Shown: positions 41,801 to 50,440 of the stretch, piece by piece
Layout of the letters: every line of letters begins with the position of its first letter
Numbering within the stretch: position 1 is the stretch's first letter
Assembly (NCBI GenBank): GCA_900321715.1
Contig: ONXC01000003.1
Span: 1-64,000, forward strand
Direction: 5' to 3'
From: an uncultured Bacteroidales bacterium
GTDB lineage: Bacteria; Bacteroidota; Bacteroidia; Bacteroidales; UBA932
Length of the DNA stretch: 64,000 nt
Program-made: the position numbers and the translations under genes
Notes under the pieces: model-generated
Databases searched by the model: none
The model's input: the letters and a program-made list of their open reading frames with translations, nothing else
What the model was told of the DNA's origin: nothing

Positions 41801-42114
41801 AGCAGCTGGGAGTCTTCCTCAAGAATAATCTGAATATTCTTGCGTCCATTAACTTCCACTGTCTGAGTGAGATAACCAAGGCTGCTCACGACGATAGTTG
41901 CATTTGAGGGAACGCTCAGTTTGAAGCTACCGTCTGCGTCAGTCAAGGCATAGACTGTGGTGGATCCCTGGAGAATTACATTTGCTCCAACAATAGGATC
42001 ACCGACTCCGTCCACAACGCTACCGGACAGATTGATATTCTGTGCCGATGCTGCGAGTGAGAACAGCGTCAATACCATAGCCGTGAAAAAAATGCGGATT
42101 TTTTTCATAAGCAT
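38836..42114 (-). CDS. susC: SusC/RagA family TonB-linked outer-membrane transporter
   Basis: 1092 residues. A signal peptide is followed by a carboxypeptidase-regulatory-like domain (INLSGSVVDGVGDPIVGANVILQGSTTVYALTDADGSFKL), a TonB-box-like segment and plug (DETIVVAFGTTTKEAFTGSATVMKSDELAKRQTTNVANALVGNVPGLQM, IRGISSLYSNTEPLIIVDGAPY), then a long 22-strand barrel ending in GGVQVTF. It imports a ligand held by SusD, driven by TonB. No glycoside hydrolase, peptidase, regulator or anti-sigma gene adjoins it, so the substrate is unknown. ATG at 42114 or 42108 are both possible. Few GGCCGAT motifs occur here compared with neighbours. Confidence 0.95.
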   Translation of the reverse strand: MLMKKIRIFFTAMVLTLFSLAASAQNINLSGSVVDGVGDPIVGANVILQGSTTVYALTDADGSFKLSVPSNATIVVSSLGYLTQTVEVNGRKNIQIILEEDSQLLDETIVVAFGTTTKEAFTGSATVMKSDELAKRQTTNVANALVGNVPGLQMRGASGAPGAGSGVMNIRGISSLYSNTEPLIIVDGAPYPASLSNIPQSDIESITVLKDAASAALYGARGASGVILITTKRARSSEAVVTVDAKVGVSSRAIQDYNTITDPREYYEAYYTLLNNYYLFNGQDASAANLSANKKLLSDLGYNIYTIPEGQNLIGLNGKLNPNATLGRSYPFNGETYYMINDNWRDVAYKNALRQEYNVNVNGGNSRANYYASINYLNEDGIIEYSGYQRIAARLKAEYQAKKWLKISGNIGYTNSLTTSNPNMSASELGSTNLMYYTSMIAPIYPIYVRVLDKDGNPVIRTDENGNPQYDYGVAAKNYGVGRAFLQTGNPLGSNRYNKVESKGNQLNGNLSANIDITKHLHANVSSTIIWGSTQGMTYDNGLYGPKTGVNGELYKTNTTSIRTNNIQSLTYANTFADRINVNVMAGHEYYVSKSSNLNATARGTFSPEILEINAFADKQVASGSYASAYNVEGYFVSAQIDDNNTAYLSLSYRRDASSYFDKNHRWGNFWSVGAAWIISKEMFMRNATWIDLLKLKASIGQQGNDNTAAYAYVDTYSLTPNADKTSMVPSFRLQGNPEITWETTTNSNIGVEFSFLQGRIAGGLDAYYKKTANQLFWLSIPESAGSRGYYGNNGDICNYGLELNLSLVPIRTRLVEWAINLNASTNKGKILRLPESKITDYGGFYEAPFWYEVGGDINNYMTYKYAGVDKNGEALYYYDKDLSPLGGLKDENGDPITNNVAKAADSEDGTTTKPGEASRYPHGSTLPDLFGGFGSTLRIGDFDLSVTFDYQLGGKIMDSRYQQLMRPVVNTQGAGSTFHKDWVNSWSKTNTGSNLPRWQYADQYAAYGDRFLTDASYLNFQSFAVGYNVPVSKIFNLDKYIHKIRFYVLGENLGFISVRQGFDPRYSFESTSSMNVYSPVRTISGGVQVTF

Positions 42115-42397
42115 TAGAGATTAGTTAAACATAAATATTGATACAAACTTTGAATTTGCACCTAAATACACTACCTGTTACCTATAATTATATAGGAAAC
42201 GTGGTTGCAAAGAAATAAAAAAAAATTAAAAATTACAAGTCCGATTTTTAGGTCCTAACTTACAGATTATTAGTAATAAAAGTTTTTATTAAGTTTAAAA
42301 TTGGTTCTTTAAAACAAAAATACTTATAATTTAAAATAAATCAAAGAAAAAATTCAATAAATTATAAGTTTAAAAATAAAGATGGATTTTTAAACAA
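42115..42397. other. AT-rich intergenic region upstream of susC
   Basis: 283 bp with no credible reading frame. It should hold the susC promoter and a long leader, but I see no clean TAnnTTTG element. It contains long A and T tracts (42205-42235) and a small hairpin CCTATAATTATATAGG (42181-42196). No other structure recognised. Confidence 0.5.
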
Positions 42398-42428
42398 TTA
42401 GGGCGATTTCAAATTGAAACCGCCCTAA
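42398..42428 (-). terminator. Terminator of frdAB
   Basis: Stem TTAGGGCG...TTTCA with TGAAACCGCCCTAA (one mismatch, loop AAT), followed on the minus strand by TTGTTTAAAAA, 20 bp past the frdB stop. Confidence 0.75.
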
Positions 42429-42447
42429 CTTTGTAGTAATTAATACC

Positions 42448-43191
42448 TTACTCACTAAAACGGGCTTTCAGGTATTCCCTGTTAAGACGGGCAATATGAT
42501 CAATGGTAACATGCTTGGGACACTCCATTTCACAGGCACGGGTGTTTGTACAGTTACCAAAGCCTAGTTCGTCCATCTTGGCAACCATGGCGCGTGCACG
42601 GCGGGCTGCTTCAGGCTTACCCTGAGGCAGGAGAGCCAGGGAACTTACGCGCGCTGCAACAAACAGCATGGCACTTCCATTCTTACAGGTTGCAACACAA
42701 GCACCGCATCCTACGCATGCTGCAGCATCCATGGAGAGTTCTGCGTCATCGTGAGGAATAAGGAGGGTATTACCATCCTGTGCGCTACCGGTACGTACGG
42801 TGATGAAACCGCCAGCCTGGAGAATCTTATCAAATGCACCGCGGTCCACAACAAGGTCCTTGATCACAGGGAAAGCGCCGCTGCGCCAGGGTTCTACGGT
42901 AATGGTTGCGCCGGGTTTGAAGTGACGCATGAACAGCTGGCAGGTTGTAACTTGGTCGTCCGGACCATGTGCACGGCCGTCAATGTACAGGGAGCAGGCT
43001 CCGCAGATACCTTCACGGCAGTCATGGTCGAAGGCAATGGGATCAATTCCCTTACGGATAAGTTGATCGTTCAGGATATCAAGCATTTCGAGGAAAGAAG
43101 CGTCTTCCTCCACATCCGTAACGTGGTAGGTCTCGAAATGGCCTTTTGCTTTGGCGTTTCTCTGACGCCATACTTTTACATTATATTCCAT
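42448..43191 (-). CDS. frdB: Fumarate reductase/succinate dehydrogenase iron-sulfur subunit
   Basis: 247 residues. The N-terminal plant-type ferredoxin domain has [18 protein letters not shown] (2Fe-2S). The C-terminal domain has [18 protein letters not shown] and [24 protein letters not shown] for the other clusters. It passes electrons between the flavoprotein and the membrane quinone site, in Bacteroidales mainly for anaerobic fumarate respiration. It lies 8 bp after frdA and is the last gene before a terminator. Confidence 0.95.
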   Translation of the reverse strand: MEYNVKVWRQRNAKAKGHFETYHVTDVEEDASFLEMLDILNDQLIRKGIDPIAFDHDCREGICGACSLYIDGRAHGPDDQVTTCQLFMRHFKPGATITVEPWRSGAFPVIKDLVVDRGAFDKILQAGGFITVRTGSAQDGNTLLIPHDDAELSMDAAACVGCGACVATCKNGSAMLFVAARVSSLALLPQGKPEAARRARAMVAKMDELGFGNCTNTRACEMECPKHVTIDHIARLNREYLKARFSE

Positions 43192-43199
43192 ACTCGGGA

Positions 43200-45149
43200 T
43201 TAGTCTTTATAGTTACGGGTTGCTATCTTGATGTTCTCATACTTGAGTTCTTCCTTATGGAGTTCAGGCTCCTTGCCTTCACCCTTGTACTCCCATGCAC
43301 CAACATACATGAAGTTTTCGTCGTCGCGCTTGGTTTCACCGTCCTCGGTCTGCATCTCCTCACGGAAATGACCGCCGCAGGATTCCTTCCTGTGAAGGGC
43401 GTCACGGGCCATAAGTTCACCAATATCAAAGAAGTCTACAAGGCGGAGGGCCTTTTCAAGCTCCTGGTTGAATTCCTCGTTGCAGCCAGGTACGCGGACT
43501 GATTTCCAGAACTCTTCACGGAGTTTGCCGATTTCCTCGATACCCTTTTTCAGACCGGCCTCATTACGGGCCATACCTACATACTCCCACATGATGTGGC
43601 CAAGTTTCTTGTGCAGGCTATCCACGGTTTCAGTACCCTTGACGGCAAAGAGCTTTGCAATGCGCTCCTTGACAGCCTTCTCTGCAGCATCAAACTCAGG
43701 GGCATTGATATCCGTCTTAGGCTCTGCAAACTTATGTGAAAGATAATCACCAATGGTGTAAGGCAGGATGAAGTAACCATCGGCCAGACCCTGCATAAGG
43801 GCACTTGCACCAAGGCGGTTTCCGCCGTGATCTGAGAAGTTGGCTTCACCGATTGCATACAGGCCGGGGATGGTGGTCTGGAGGTCATAGTCTACCCAGA
43901 GGCCGCCCATGGTATAGTGGATGGCGGGATAGATCATCATGGGCTCTTCCCAAGGTGATGAGGAAGTAATCTTCTCATACATCTGGAAGAGGTTTCCATA
44001 ACGCTCCTCTACCCTCTGGTGACCAAGACGCTTGATAGCATCGGCAAAATCAAGGAACACGGCAAGGCCGGTCTCGTTTACGCCGAAACCTGCGTCGCAG
44101 CGCTCCTTGGCGGCACGTGATGCAACGTCACGGGGAACAAGGTTACCGAAGGCGGGATACCTGCGCTCAAGATAGTAGTCGCGGTCCTCTTCAGGAATCT
44201 GGGAGGCCTTGATTTCATGCTTACGGAGTTTAATGACATCCTCCATCTTCTTGGGAACCCAGATACGGCCGTCGTTACGGAGGGACTCACTCATGAGGGT
44301 GAGCTTGCACTGCTGGTCTCCGTGAACGGGAATACAGGTGGGATGGATCTGGGCAAAACAGGGATTTGCAAAGAAAGCGCCCTTGCGGTATGCCTGCATT
44401 GCGGCCGATCCATTTGAGTTCATTGCATTGGTGGAAAGGAAATAGGTATTTCCGTAACCGCCGGTAGCAAGCACAACGGCGTGAGCGCCAAAACGCTCAA
44501 TCTCACCGGTAACAAGGTTACGGGCAATGATACCCTTGGCTTCACCATTGATAATCACAAGATCAAGCATCTCATGACGGGGATAGCTCTTTACGGTACC
44601 TGCTGCAATCTCCTTATTGAGGGATGCATAGGCACCAAGGAGGAGCTGCTGACCGGTTTGTCCCCTGGCATAGAAAGTACGGCTTACCTGGACACCGCCG
44701 AAAGAACGGTTTGCAAGATAACCGCCGTATTCACGTGCAAAAGGAACGCCCTGGGCAACGCACTGATCGATGATTGAGGCGCTTACCTCTGCCAGACGAT
44801 ACACATTGGCTTCACGGCTGCGATAGTCACCACCCTTGATGGTGTCGTAGAACAGACGATAAATGGAGTCGTTGTCGTTCTGGTAGTTCTTAGCAGCGTT
44901 AATACCACCCTGAGCAGCAATGGAGTGAGCACGCCTGGGGGAGTCGCTGATACAGAAAATCTTGACGTTGTAGCCCATCTCACCAAGGGATGCAGCTGCG
45001 GATGCTCCGCCAAGACCGGTACCTACTACAATCACTTCCAGTTTCCTCTTGTTGTTGGGAGAAACTATCCGGATTTCCGCCTTGCGCTTGGACCATTTGT
45101 CCTTGAGCGGTCCTTCCGGAATCTTGGAAATTAATTTAGGATCTGCCAT
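43200..45149 (-). CDS. frdA: Fumarate reductase/succinate dehydrogenase flavoprotein subunit
   Basis: 649 residues, the covalent-FAD catalytic subunit of the non-classical (epsilon/Bacteroidetes) type. Motifs are [42 protein letters not shown] (histidine for FAD attachment), [13 protein letters not shown] and [19 protein letters not shown]. In relatives the order is cytochrome b (frdC)-frdA-frdB, but upstream here is ruvB with only 66 bp between and no cytochrome gene, so the membrane anchor must be encoded elsewhere. A near-consensus promoter (TATAATTG at 45179-45186) precedes it. Confidence 0.95.
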   Translation of the reverse strand: MADPKLISKIPEGPLKDKWSKRKAEIRIVSPNNKRKLEVIVVGTGLGGASAAASLGEMGYNVKIFCISDSPRRAHSIAAQGGINAAKNYQNDNDSIYRLFYDTIKGGDYRSREANVYRLAEVSASIIDQCVAQGVPFAREYGGYLANRSFGGVQVSRTFYARGQTGQQLLLGAYASLNKEIAAGTVKSYPRHEMLDLVIINGEAKGIIARNLVTGEIERFGAHAVVLATGGYGNTYFLSTNAMNSNGSAAMQAYRKGAFFANPCFAQIHPTCIPVHGDQQCKLTLMSESLRNDGRIWVPKKMEDVIKLRKHEIKASQIPEEDRDYYLERRYPAFGNLVPRDVASRAAKERCDAGFGVNETGLAVFLDFADAIKRLGHQRVEERYGNLFQMYEKITSSSPWEEPMMIYPAIHYTMGGLWVDYDLQTTIPGLYAIGEANFSDHGGNRLGASALMQGLADGYFILPYTIGDYLSHKFAEPKTDINAPEFDAAEKAVKERIAKLFAVKGTETVDSLHKKLGHIMWEYVGMARNEAGLKKGIEEIGKLREEFWKSVRVPGCNEEFNQELEKALRLVDFFDIGELMARDALHRKESCGGHFREEMQTEDGETKRDDENFMYVGAWEYKGEGKEPELHKEELKYENIKIATRNYKD

Positions 45150-45215
45150 ATAATTATATTAATTGTGTTTCTAGAATGCAATTATACGCATTTTTCGTGA
45201 ATAAATTGTCACTTT

Positions 45216-46253
45216 TTAGAACAAAGTGTTGTCGTCGGGGGTATATTTGCGCTGATTGAGGTACTCTGTCATACCCATGTGCTCATAAGCCATCTCTGTT
45301 GCAACCCTGCCGCGCGGAGTGCGTATGATGAATCCCTCCTTGATAAGGAAAGGTTCATAAACCTCCTCAATAGTACCAGGATCCTCACTGGCCGATGTTG
45401 CAAGAGTGCCTATTCCAACCGGACCTCCCTTGAAATTCTGAATGAGTGTACGGAGAATCTTGTTATCGATTGCATCAAGGCCCCTCTTGTCAATCTTCAG
45501 CTTATTAAGGGCAAAACGCGTTATATCAAGATTGATGCGGCCGTCTCCAAGGACCTGGGCAAAGTCACGCACGCGCCGTAACAATGAATTGGCAATACGC
45601 GCAGTACCGCGGCTTCTAAGTGCAATCTCATATGCTGCATCGGCATCAATATCAAGTGAAAGGATGCGCGCACTCCTAAGGACTATATTCTTAAGATCTG
45701 CGGTATCATAGTACTCCAGGGCACATGTAATGCCAAAACGTGCACGGAGAGGAGCCGTGAGAAGACCGCTGCGGGTAGTGGCGCCAACAAGGGTGAAAGG
45801 ATTGAGGGAAATCCTGACAGAGCGTGCTCCGGGACCCTTGTCAATCATGATATCTATCACGTAGTCCTCCATGGCCGAATAGAGATACTCCTCAACCTCC
45901 GGCGAAAGCCTGTGGATTTCATCGATAAAAAGGACGTCTCCCTGTTCAAGTGAAGTGAGAAGGCCGGCAAGGTCTCCGGGCTTATCCAGAACAGGACCGG
46001 AAGTGACCTTCATGTTTACCCCCATCTCATTTGCTATGATATGTGCGAGAGTGGTCTTTCCCAGACCGGGAGGCCCATGAAAAAGCACGTGATCAAGGGC
46101 TTCTCCACGCATTTTAGCAGCCTTTATATATATGTCCAGATTGGACACTATCTCCTTCTGGCCGGTAAAATCACTAAGCCCCTGCGGCCTTATAATTCCG
46201 TCAAATTCACTATCTTTGTGGTCGATTGCACTGTGCGGGTCAAATTCACTCAT
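45216..46253 (-). CDS. ruvB: Holliday junction branch migration ATPase RuvB
   Basis: 345 residues, hexameric AAA+ motor of branch migration. It has [18 protein letters not shown], Walker [21 protein letters not shown], Walker [26 protein letters not shown], sensor [21 protein letters not shown] and the C-terminal winged helix ([27 protein letters not shown]). A promoter element TATATTTG lies 26 bp upstream. It is divergent from mfd across the putative origin region. Confidence 0.97.
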   Translation of the reverse strand: MSEFDPHSAIDHKDSEFDGIIRPQGLSDFTGQKEIVSNLDIYIKAAKMRGEALDHVLFHGPPGLGKTTLAHIIANEMGVNMKVTSGPVLDKPGDLAGLLTSLEQGDVLFIDEIHRLSPEVEEYLYSAMEDYVIDIMIDKGPGARSVRISLNPFTLVGATTRSGLLTAPLRARFGITCALEYYDTADLKNIVLRSARILSLDIDADAAYEIALRSRGTARIANSLLRRVRDFAQVLGDGRINLDITRFALNKLKIDKRGLDAIDNKILRTLIQNFKGGPVGIGTLATSASEDPGTIEEVYEPFLIKEGFIIRTPRGRVATEMAYEHMGMTEYLNQRKYTPDDNTLF

Positions 46254-46278
46254 TGCTCCTGAGGGTTCAATTCAAATA

Positions 46279-46286
46279 CAAATATA
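46279..46286 (-). promoter_or_regulatory. -7 promoter element of ruvB
   Basis: The minus strand reads TATATTTG (TAnnTTTG), 26 bp before the ruvB ATG. Confidence 0.55.
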
Positions 46287-46323
46287 GTTTTTATTTTTTT
46301 ATAACTGATGTTTTTTATATAGC

Positions 46324-46496
46324 TGTGGATAAGTTGATAACTATATAAAATCATCTAAAAATCAATTACTTACAATAAATTTAAACTGTTGAAAACTATT
46401 TGACAGGCTGTTGAAAGATAGTTTAAATGTTTTTCACCGGGCGGCACTTCTATTTATCAACAGGTTATAAACAGGGTTATCAACAGCTTTTCAACA
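46324..46496. other. oriC: Candidate replication origin: DnaA-box cluster in AT-rich ruvB-mfd gap
   Basis: A perfect DnaA box on the minus strand (TGTGGATAA, 46324-46332) is accompanied by two TTATCAACA (46454-46462, 46477-46485), TTATAAACA (46465-46473), TTTTCAACA (46488-46496), and inverted TGTTGAAAA (46387-46395) and AGTTGATAA (46332-46340). The intervening DNA is very AT-rich, suitable for unwinding. Gene orientation switches here from mostly minus to mostly plus. dnaA and dnaN are not nearby, which is not unusual outside a few phyla. No experimental support. Confidence 0.6.
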
Positions 46497-46510
46497 CAAA
46501 AAAGGGGCAG

Positions 46511-49500
46511 ATGTTAATAAGTAAAAAATCCACGGCTCAGCTTCAGGAAAAACTCTTAAAGAGTAAGGAAATCTACTGCTCCGGTCTTTTTCTCTCTGCA
46601 AGATGGGCGGTAATATCCCAGGCCGCACAAAACAATATAAACCTTCTTCTTCTTCCCACTATGGAATCGGCCGAATATTGCAGCGCCGACCTTTATAACC
46701 TCACGGAAGGAGACTGCGTCTTTTTCCTTCCCGTCTCCGGAAAAAACGTAGAAAGAAGTAACTACAAATCATCCCTTGGTGTCCAAAGAACTGCCGCAAT
46801 AGGTAAAATCCTGGAGGCTAAGGCCGATGAACAGATTTTCATAGTAACCTATCCAGAGGCCCTGGAAGAGCTGATTCCTTCGCAGAACAATCTTGTATCG
46901 GCCCATCTTGAAATAAAACCGGGAGACAGGCTTCCCTATGAAAAACTTAGGGAAATCCTTACGGAGAAAGGCTTTGAGAAAGTGGATTTTGTGTCAGCTC
47001 CGGGTCAGTACGCCATAAGGGGCGCCGTCATAGACATATTCTCCTATTCGCTGGATAAGCCCTACAGAATCAGTTACTTCGGAAATGAGGTTGAGAAGAT
47101 CCATACCTTCGACTGCAACACTCAGCTTTCAGTAGGCAATATAGAAAAGGCCGATATATACTCCAACATAGCCGCCGGCGGCGAGGAAGGCGGAGACTCA
47201 ATCATCGGCCTTCTTCCGGAAGATACAACCGTATGGCTGGATTCCTCCGACATGTACAATAACCGTGATTTTCTGAAGGACCTTCTGAAATACCGGCATG
47301 TGTATCTTGATGTTCCCCTTAAAAAACAGGGCGTAAGCACCGTAGAATTCAATATTGCACCCCAGCCTGTCTTTAACAAGAACTTTGAACTCCTCATAAG
47401 TGACATCCAGTCAAGGCTGGAATCCGGATACAAAGTTTATATAATAGGGGAGAAGGAAGCCCAGCTGGAAAGGCTTAAATCCATCATGGTCCAGGAAGAG
47501 AAGATAGCGCTTCCTGAATTCATAAAGGGGAAGAATCTCCATTCAGGATTCATAGATCAGCAGGACAAGATATGCCTGTACACTGACCATGAGATTTTTG
47601 ACAGGTTTCACCGCGTCCGTATCCGCCGTACGGTTGAAAAGAGCGAGCAGCTTACCCTCAATGACCTGAGCGCCTTTAATATAGGTGATTACATAGTCCA
47701 TATAGACCATGGTGTGGGAGTGTTCGGCGGCCTTGTGAAGATGAAGGACGACTACGGAAGGGTTAAAGAAGTGGTGAAACTAATGTACGGCGGCTCTGAC
47801 GTAGTATTTGTATCAGTCCATTCGCTAAACAAGATTTCCCGCTTCCGTTCAAAGGAAGGGGAACCTCCAAGGATAAACAAGCTTGGCTCCAAAACCTGGA
47901 CAAACCTCAAGATATCGGCAAAATCCAAGATGAAGGATATTGCCAAGGAACTTATCCAGCTGTACGCCGCCCGCCGCTCATCCAAGGGCTTTGCCTTCAG
48001 TGCCGATACCTACCTCCAGGAAGAACTTGAATCATCCTTCATGTATGAGGATACTCCGGATCAGGAGAAGGCTACAAAGGCAGTAAAAAGGGATATGGAG
48101 GACAGCTGCCCCATGGACCGCCTGGTTTGCGGAGATGTTGGTTTTGGAAAGACGGAAATAGCCATCAGGGCTGCTTTCAAGGCCGTTACTGACTCAAAAC
48201 AGGTTGCGGTTCTGGTCCCTACAACCATCCTTTCCCTGCAGCACTATGAAACCTTCAAGGCACGCCTCCAGAACCTTCCCTGCACGGTGGAATATGTGAG
48301 CCGGTTAAGGAGCGCAAAGCAGATTACTGATATAAAGAAACGCCTTAAATCCGGCGCTATAGACATACTTATAGGCACTCATAAGATCCTTGGAAACGGC
48401 TTTGAATTCAAGGACCTTGGGCTTCTTATAATAGATGAGGAGCAGAAGTTTGGGGTATCGGCCAAGGAAAAGCTGCGCCAGATGAAAAATACCGTAGACA
48501 CCCTTACGCTTACGGCAACTCCAATCCCCAGAACCCTTCAGTTCTCCCTTCTTGGCGCGCGTGACCTTTCAATAATCCAGACCCCTCCGCCAAACCGCAT
48601 CCCTATCCAGACAGAGATAATCCTCTTCAACCAGGAAGAGATAAAGAGCATAATCAATTATGAACTGAACCGCGGAGGCCAGATTTTCTTCCTTCACAAC
48701 AAAGTGGAGGAGCTTCGTTCCGTTGAGGAAATCCTCCACCGCCTGGTGCCTGACATGAAGATATGCGTGGCACACGGCCAGATGGAATCCCGTGACCTTG
48801 AAGACCGTATGCTCTCCTTCATGAGGGGAGACTATGACCTTCTCCTTTGCACCACAATCATAGAAAACGGCCTGGATATCCCCAACGCCAATACTATAAT
48901 CATAAACCAGGCACAGAATATCGGCCTGAGTGACCTCCACCAGCTAAGGGGCAGGGTGGGCCGATCCAACAAGAAAGCTTTCTGCTACCTCATAGTGCCG
49001 CCTCTTATCACAATTACAGACGAAGCCCGCCGCAGGCTCAAGGCCATCGAGGAGTTCTCAGACCTTGGCAGCGGATTCAACATTGCCATGCAGGACCTTG
49101 ACATCCGCGGCGCCGGCAACCTCCTTGGCGCAGAGCAGAGCGGTTTCATTGCCGATATGGGCTATGAGACGTATCAGAAGATCCTCTCCGAGGCAATGGA
49201 GGAGATAGGGATAGAGACCGGCGTAACCCATCAGAGGGCCGATGAAAAATATGTGGACGACTGCATCATAGAAACAGACCGCCCGGCCTTTATTCCGGAC
49301 AATTACATAGACGTTACCGCAGAAAAGATACGTATCTACAAAGTGCTGGATTCCCTCACCGAAGACCGTGAGATAGACCGTATAGGGAGCCAGCTTGAAG
49401 ACAGGTTCGGCCCTCTTCCGGAAGAGGTTAAAAACCTTATAAACGTAGTTAAAATAAGGAATCTTGGCGCGCAGCTTGGCTTTGAGAAGATAATAGTGAA

Positions 49501-49702
49501 AAACGGCATGCAGATCATGTTCTTCATCTCAAATCCCATATCCCCGTACTACAAGTCAAAGGTGTTTGAAAGGGCCATGACGGCAGTCAATATTTATTCG
49601 GCCGATTTCAAGCTCAATCAGGACGGAGGAAAACTCAGAACCGTGTCCCGCGGGGTGGATTCGCTTGATAAGGCCCTTGAAATTTTGAAAAGACTGCAAT
49701 AA
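46511..49702 (+). CDS. mfd: Transcription-repair coupling factor Mfd
   Basis: 1063 residues. Removes RNA polymerase stalled at DNA damage and recruits UvrAB. The N-terminal UvrB-like region contains LPYEKLREILTEKGFEKVDFVSAPGQYAIRGAVIDIFSYS; the RNA-polymerase-interaction domain has FNIGDYIVHIDHGVGVFGGL; the translocase has Walker A CGDVGFGKTEIAIRAAF, DEEQKFGVSAKEKL, TLTATPIPRTLQFSLLGARDLSII and QLRGRVGRSNKKAFCY; the TRCF C-terminal domain ends the protein. The ATG at 46511 is preferred, as the longer frame to 46427 runs through the DnaA-box cluster. Confidence 0.96.
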   Translation: MLISKKSTAQLQEKLLKSKEIYCSGLFLSARWAVISQAAQNNINLLLLPTMESAEYCSADLYNLTEGDCVFFLPVSGKNVERSNYKSSLGVQRTAAIGKILEAKADEQIFIVTYPEALEELIPSQNNLVSAHLEIKPGDRLPYEKLREILTEKGFEKVDFVSAPGQYAIRGAVIDIFSYSLDKPYRISYFGNEVEKIHTFDCNTQLSVGNIEKADIYSNIAAGGEEGGDSIIGLLPEDTTVWLDSSDMYNNRDFLKDLLKYRHVYLDVPLKKQGVSTVEFNIAPQPVFNKNFELLISDIQSRLESGYKVYIIGEKEAQLERLKSIMVQEEKIALPEFIKGKNLHSGFIDQQDKICLYTDHEIFDRFHRVRIRRTVEKSEQLTLNDLSAFNIGDYIVHIDHGVGVFGGLVKMKDDYGRVKEVVKLMYGGSDVVFVSVHSLNKISRFRSKEGEPPRINKLGSKTWTNLKISAKSKMKDIAKELIQLYAARRSSKGFAFSADTYLQEELESSFMYEDTPDQEKATKAVKRDMEDSCPMDRLVCGDVGFGKTEIAIRAAFKAVTDSKQVAVLVPTTILSLQHYETFKARLQNLPCTVEYVSRLRSAKQITDIKKRLKSGAIDILIGTHKILGNGFEFKDLGLLIIDEEQKFGVSAKEKLRQMKNTVDTLTLTATPIPRTLQFSLLGARDLSIIQTPPPNRIPIQTEIILFNQEEIKSIINYELNRGGQIFFLHNKVEELRSVEEILHRLVPDMKICVAHGQMESRDLEDRMLSFMRGDYDLLLCTTIIENGLDIPNANTIIINQAQNIGLSDLHQLRGRVGRSNKKAFCYLIVPPLITITDEARRRLKAIEEFSDLGSGFNIAMQDLDIRGAGNLLGAEQSGFIADMGYETYQKILSEAMEEIGIETGVTHQRADEKYVDDCIIETDRPAFIPDNYIDVTAEKIRIYKVLDSLTEDREIDRIGSQLEDRFGPLPEEVKNLINVVKIRNLGAQLGFEKIIVKNGMQIMFFISNPISPYYKSKVFERAMTAVNIYSADFKLNQDGGKLRTVSRGVDSLDKALEILKRLQ

Positions 49703-49706
49703 TTGT

Positions 49707-49714
49707 TACTTTTG
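49707..49714 (+). promoter_or_regulatory. -7 promoter element of coaX
   Basis: TACTTTTG with a TTG at 49685-49687 (19 bp apart). The ATG at 49721 is 6 bases after it, so the transcript should be nearly leaderless. It overlaps the last codon of mfd. Confidence 0.6.
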
Positions 49715-49720
49715 CAGGCT

Positions 49721-50440
49721 ATGTCTAATCTGCTCATAGAAATAGGAAACACCGCGCTCAAGGCTTCCTGGTCAGACAGGATGACCCTTGGCAAGACCTT
49801 CCGCTACCAGGGAGAGAAGTATATGGACTTCATACTCTCCCTTACAGCGCGTGAAAAACCCGCCGTAATGGTGGTGTGCAGCGCTTTTCCCCTTTCAGAG
49901 CAGGAGTCGGAGTGCCTCAGGGCGGAATGCGATAAATTCCTTATCCTGGACAGGAACAACCGTGATCTTCTCCTGAAAAACGGTCTTCCCTCATACCTTT
50001 CCTATGACAGGGCCGCTTCCATTGCCGCCGCACGCTACCTTTTCAAGGGGCGCAGCTGCACCATAGTGGACTTCGGCACCACCCTCACCATAGATTTCAT
50101 CTCCAGTGACGGTACATATTCCGGAGGTAATATCTCCCTTGGATGCCGTACCCGCTTCAAGGCCCTCCAGCGCTATTCCAAGGCGCTTCCACTTGTGGAA
50201 ATCCCCCAGAACCCAGACCAAATTGGCCAGAGTGAGGTATCTTCCATAGAGAGCGGAGTAGTTTCAGGCATCCTTTTTGAAATTGAGGGCTACCTGAATC
50301 TCCACCCGGAGAATATAGTGGTATTTACCGGAGGAGACGCTAATTATTTTGCCAAACGCCTGAAAAGTTCCATCTTTGTAATCTGTAATCTGGTACTTAT
50401 GGGTTTGGCCCTAATGGCAGACGAATATGCTCAAAGTTAG
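49721..50440 (+). CDS. coaX: Type III pantothenate kinase CoaX
   Basis: 239 residues, first step of coenzyme A synthesis. Family motifs are LLIEIGNTALKASW (phosphate loop, usual D replaced by E in the DxGNT motif), TIVDFGTTLTIDFI, YSGGNISLGCRTRFKALQRYSKALPLVEI and VVFTGGDANYFAKRL. The Asp-to-Glu change at the first motif is worth noting but conservative. It ends inside the start of the next gene (14-bp overlap), so the outer-membrane protein is probably coupled to it. Start set by the adjacent promoter element. Confidence 0.9.
   Translation: MSNLLIEIGNTALKASWSDRMTLGKTFRYQGEKYMDFILSLTAREKPAVMVVCSAFPLSEQESECLRAECDKFLILDRNNRDLLLKNGLPSYLSYDRAASIAAARYLFKGRSCTIVDFGTTLTIDFISSDGTYSGGNISLGCRTRFKALQRYSKALPLVEIPQNPDQIGQSEVSSIESGVVSGILFEIEGYLNLHPENIVVFTGGDANYFAKRLKSSIFVICNLVLMGLALMADEYAQS

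Noticed and set aside
45150-45215. A small frdC-like membrane gene between frdA and ruvB
   Set aside because: The gap is 66 bp, AT-rich and has no frame with hydrophobic segments.
46427-46510. 28-residue N-terminal extension of Mfd
   Set aside because: The extension is translated from the DnaA-box-rich region, does not look like the family N-terminus, and a natural ATG follows at 46511.
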